The notes under the pieces are model-generated. The model had not been told where the DNA came from. It was given only the letters and a program-made list of their open reading frames with translations, and did not search any database. A DNA stretch of 64,000 nt from Ehrlichia sp028752135 (GTDB lineage Bacteria > Pseudomonadota > Alphaproteobacteria > Rickettsiales > Anaplasmataceae), in NCBI GenBank assembly GCA_028752135.1, contig CP082782.1, forward strand, positions 1,381,472 to 1,445,471, written 5' to 3'. Every line of letters begins with the position of its first letter. The stretch's first letter is position 1. Positions 60,947 to 64,000 of the stretch are shown here, piece by piece. The position numbers and the translations under genes are program-made.

Positions 60947-61010
60947 AACAAACAAATTCCATAGCAACTACATTAACTTTGTTCATATTACAATATTCCT
61001 TTTTATGACA

Positions 61011-61940
61011 TCACTTATTACTTAAAGGATGAAATTTTTGTAATATACCTTTTAGTCTTTCATTAGCAATATGAGTGTATATCTGTGTAGTAGAAAGATG
61101 AGAATGTCCTAGCATTTTTTGTATAAAAATAATATTCGACCCATTATTTAATAAATGAGTTGCAAAAGAATGTCTAAGCTTATGAGGAGATACCCTAGTA
61201 ATATCGATTCCAGCACTTATACCTAAATCTTTTAACAATTGACCTACTCTTTGTCTTGTAATATGACTATCAAACTTTGTACCAGGAAATAACCATTGTA
61301 ATTCTTTCAATTCATTCGGAACAAAATATTTATATACTTCTATATACTTTTTTATACTAACTACTGCAGATGTATTTAATAATGCTATTCTTTCTTTATT
61401 TGCTTTACCCTTAATTTTGATGTGACACACTCCTGAACTATTATCATTTAACGCTTCTTTAATTGCACAAAACTTTAAACAAACCAATTCAGAAATTCTT
61501 ATACCTGATGAATATAATATATTGATAATCGCACTTGTCCTTCTTCCATAAGGAGAAATATCTAAAGCTGCTACATCAAGTAATTTACTAACTTCTTCAA
61601 TACTTAAAACTTTTGGAAGAGACCGTAATGACTTTGGAGAATCAAGGTATAATGTAGGATCACTATCAATAACATTATCTCTATAGAGGAATTTATATAA
61701 ATTCTTAATAGCAGATATTTTTCTTGATATGGTATTAGGTTTATATTCTTTTTGATACAAAGACTTTATATAACTTTGTAAATTACTCAAACTTAAGTTT
61801 ACCAACATTAGGTTATGCTCATCAATAAATTCACAGAGCCCTAGTAAATCAACTTTATAACTTTCATAAGTATTATAAGATATATTTTTTTCTGCTGTTA
61901 TTGCTTCAAGAAAAATTTTTATATATTCTCGATTATTCAT
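61011..61940 (-). CDS. xerD: Site-specific tyrosine recombinase XerD
   Basis: A 309-residue tyrosine recombinase that, with XerC, resolves chromosome dimers at dif. The N-terminal SAM-like domain (FLEAITAEKNISYNTYESYKVDL) is of the XerD type. The catalytic residues are Arg148 (GIRISEL), Lys179 (KGKANKER), His253 and Arg256 (HKLRHSFATH), His279 (GHSHLSTTQ) and the nucleophile Tyr288. XerC versus XerD is decided by overall pattern and is not absolute. No dif-like site was recognised in the window. A degraded copy of its 3' end follows it. Confidence 0.9.
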   Translation of the reverse strand: MNNREYIKIFLEAITAEKNISYNTYESYKVDLLGLCEFIDEHNLMLVNLSLSNLQSYIKSLYQKEYKPNTISRKISAIKNLYKFLYRDNVIDSDPTLYLDSPKSLRSLPKVLSIEEVSKLLDVAALDISPYGRRTSAIINILYSSGIRISELVCLKFCAIKEALNDNSSGVCHIKIKGKANKERIALLNTSAVVSIKKYIEVYKYFVPNELKELQWLFPGTKFDSHITRQRVGQLLKDLGISAGIDITRVSPHKLRHSFATHLLNNGSNIIFIQKMLGHSHLSTTQIYTHIANERLKGILQKFHPLSNK

Positions 61941-62518
61941 ACGAATCTATTATTTAACATATTTAATGCTCTATTAGACACAAAATCCATTCCGAGTACA
62001 GAACAAATTAAGATAAATAAAGATAAAATTATATTTTTCTTAACTTTCACATCAATACAAAACAGAAATCAACTCAGACCATATAAATATATTTGGACTT
62101 TCAATTATAAAATCACAAGCACAAAATGGTTAATATAGTACCCATATAAATTAAATTGCCGATGATTCTAATATCTAATAAACATATAAAATTATACAAA
62201 AATATAGTAAATATCATTAAATATAAAACTATAATTTATCAAGAATATGCTTTCTTAAAATAAACCTTACATAATTATACATACAAAAAAATGTGACAAC
62301 TAGAACACTAAATTCAAACTAATTAAAAAAAAACATATATTAACAATAATAAAATTTTTAAATGAACTATAATACTTAAAAGGCTAATACTTCTGTCGCT
62401 GAAATAACATGTCAATACCAAAACTATATTTTTTATAACCTCTACAATCCTTGACTTAAAATAATAAACAATGTATAAGCATAATATATATGTACTTTTA
62501 TTGAGTTGTCGTTTCTAT
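61941..62518. other. Divergent spacer between xerD and secG
   Basis: About 580 bases of AT-rich DNA. The secG promoter is at the right end; nothing else is seen. Confidence 0.5.
62451..62479 (+). promoter_or_regulatory. Promoter for secG-pyrG
   Basis: TTGACT (62451-62456), 17 bases, TATAAG (62474-62479): the best two-box promoter in the window. Transcription would begin near 62486. The upstream in-frame ATG of secG at 62471 would lie before the transcript start, which supports the start at 62519. Confidence 0.65.
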
Positions 62519-62851
62519 ATGGTTTTAACAGTTATACAATTAGTCCTAGTATTTTTACTAGTGGTTTTAATATTATTACAATCCCCAGAATCTGACAATT
62601 TAAGTGGCTTTGGCAGCACACAAGGTAGTCTAGATTCCATGTTCACAACAAGGTCACCTTCCAATTTTATTACAAAGCTTACAGTTGTAATTGCTACTGC
62701 TTTTATCATAAATACAATCCTTTTAGTTGGAGTCAATGCTAAAAGTGTACATAAAGAATCCATTGTCAAGAAAATCGCTGAAATGAGTAAAGTACATAAT
62801 CTTCCACCTATGGGGAATCATGAAGATAACATACCATTCAATAATCAGTAA
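62519..62851 (+). CDS. secG: Preprotein translocase subunit SecG
   Basis: A 110-residue small membrane subunit of the SecYEG channel, with two membrane helices (about 3-19 and 50-70). Between them is the conserved loop LLQSPESDNLSGFGSTQGS. The ATG at 62519 (MVLTVIQLV) is chosen over 62471 because the latter lies within the promoter. The C-terminal tail is polar. It precedes pyrG by 5 bases, a conserved alphaproteobacterial pair. Confidence 0.9.
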   Translation: MVLTVIQLVLVFLLVVLILLQSPESDNLSGFGSTQGSLDSMFTTRSPSNFITKLTVVIATAFIINTILLVGVNAKSVHKESIVKKIAEMSKVHNLPPMGNHEDNIPFNNQ

Positions 62852-62856
62852 GGTAT

Positions 62857-64000
62857 ATGAGCAGTAAATCAACTAGGTTTATCTTCGTTACCGGGGGTGT
62901 AGTGTCATCTTTAGGTAAAGGTCTAGCTGCAGCTAGTATTGGAGCATTACTACAAGCCAGGGGATTTAAAATCTGTTTACGAAAATTAGATCCTTATCTT
63001 AACATAGATCCAGGAACAATGAGTCCAATCCAACATGGTGAAGTTTTTGTTACCGACGATGGAGCAGAAACTGATCTGGATTTAGGACACTATGAACGTT
63101 TTACTGGAGTAAAAACAACAAAAAATGACAATATAACTACTGGTAAAGTATATCATAATCTCTTAAATAAAGAAAGAAGAGGCGATTATTTAGGTCAAAC
63201 AGTACAGATCATTCCTCATGTAACTGATCTTATTAACTCTTTTATTTTACATGAGACTGATGCACTAGATTTTGTTATTTGTGAAATTGGTGGAACTGTA
63301 GGAGATATTGAAAGTCAGCCATTTCTTGAATCTATTAGGCAAATTGGGTATAAGCTGAGTAAAAATCATACAATATTTGTCCATTTAACTTTAGTTCCAT
63401 ATATTGATGCAGCAATGGAGCTAAAAACTAAACCTACTCAGCATTCTGTCAAAGAATTAAGTTCTGTAGGGATACAGCCTGATATAATACTCTACCGTAG
63501 CAAAATCCCACTTTCAAAAGAACAAAGAGATAAAATAGCAAATTTATGTAATGTCTCACCAACAAATATTATACCTGCATTAGATGTTAAAAACATATAT
63601 GAATTACCTATTTCCTACCACAATTATAATTTAGACACACAAATACTACATCATTTCAAGATTAACTCTCCTGAACCAGATTTAAAAAAGTGGCAGGATA
63701 TACTAAATATTTCACATACACTAACAAAAACAGTCAATGTAGCAATAATAGGAAAGTATATAAAATTGCTTGATGCATATAAATCATTAATTGAAGCCTT
63801 AGAACACGCATCAATTCACAACAAAGTAAAAGTTATCTATACAATGGATAGATTCACGTTCGTTAGATAGCAATAAAACACATGTATTTGACAATATTGA
63901 CTCCATACTTATACCAGGAGGATTTGGTGAAGATGGAATTAAAGGGAAAATTACAGCAATAACTCATGCACGCATTAATAATATACCATTCCTAGGGATC
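62857..64000 (+). CDS. pyrG: CTP synthase (frameshifted, continues beyond window)
   Basis: Converts UTP to CTP with glutamine. The synthase domain opens FVTGGVVSSLGKGLAAASIG with the P-loop, followed by LDPYLNIDPGTMSPIQHGEVFVTDDGAETDLDLGHYERF. The first frame ends at 63870 after VIYTMDRFTFVR. Deleting one A near 63842 (ACAATGGATA to ACATGGATA) gives VIYTWIDSRSLDSNKTHVFD, then the start of the glutamine-amidotransferase domain with ILIPGGFGEDG, to the window edge. The gene is normally essential, so the shift is probably a sequencing error. It forms an operon with secG. Confidence 0.92.

Noticed and set aside
62471..62518. Earlier in-frame start of secG
   Set aside because: It falls inside the promoter (-10 box at 62474-62479), so it would precede the transcript start.

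Overview
This 64 kb window comes from an obligate intracellular alphaproteobacterium of the genus Ehrlichia (Anaplasmataceae, Rickettsiales); species is not assigned. The evidence is a very AT-rich genome with long, gene-poor spacers, a 23S rRNA gene that is not linked to a 16S gene, a stand-alone VirB9 paralogue, the mitochondrion-type accessory complex I subunits NDUFS4 and NDUFA12, a Tim44-like protein and the secG-pyrG pair. About 46 protein genes, one 23S rRNA and two tRNAs (His-GTG, Ala-TGC) are supported.

Layout. 1-6.8 kb: Tim44-like protein, a minus-strand fabD/tmk/MFS block, rpmE-nadK and guaB. 6.9-9.8 kb: 23S rRNA (minus), visibly damaged by bad sequence, including a run of 25 C. 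10-18.7 kb: alpha/beta hydrolase, pdhA, virB9 paralogue, trxA, mtaB, xseB, NDUFS4-like subunit and an AEC permease. 19-26.5 kb: rsmD-surA, tRNA-His, gltX, a DUF2628 protein, thiG and thiS. 26.8-36.5 kb: an unrecognised basic protein, nfuA-like, a membrane J-protein, rho, a DUF1013/TrcR-like regulator, the rpmI-rplT-pheS-pteridine-reductase-like block and a Trm112-like protein. 36.9-47.8 kb: a ProP-like MFS, rpsP, an iron-binding protein, a divergent pair of large lineage-specific proteins, tRNA-Ala and nrdR. 47.9-64 kb: NDUFA12-mlaD, an MrpD-like antiporter subunit, lnt, an AsmA-like protein, maeB, lolD, xerD and secG-pyrG. Most genes are translation, envelope-lipid, respiratory or cofactor housekeeping.

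Three things stand out. (1) The divergent pair at 40.8-47.0 kb. A 1356-residue protein carries two tandem collagenase-like (M9-type) zinc-peptidase domains, the first with its metal ligands lost, followed by modules that recur in the divergently transcribed 641-residue neighbour, which also has a His/Asn/Gln-rich imperfect repeat region. (2) Decaying partial copies of gene ends lie directly beside their parent genes (mtaB, rsmD, xerD 3' ends; asmA-like 5' end), suggesting a common mode of spacer growth. (3) Six conserved, mostly essential genes (pheS, pyrG, surA, fbpA, asmA-like, rho 5' end) are broken by 1-2 base indels, five of them in homopolymer runs of three or more bases, and maeB has an in-frame TAG. 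Given the damaged 23S, sequencing error is the simplest explanation for the indels. The maeB stop, the missing 5S gene and the lost 3' strand of the 23S terminal helix need separate checking.
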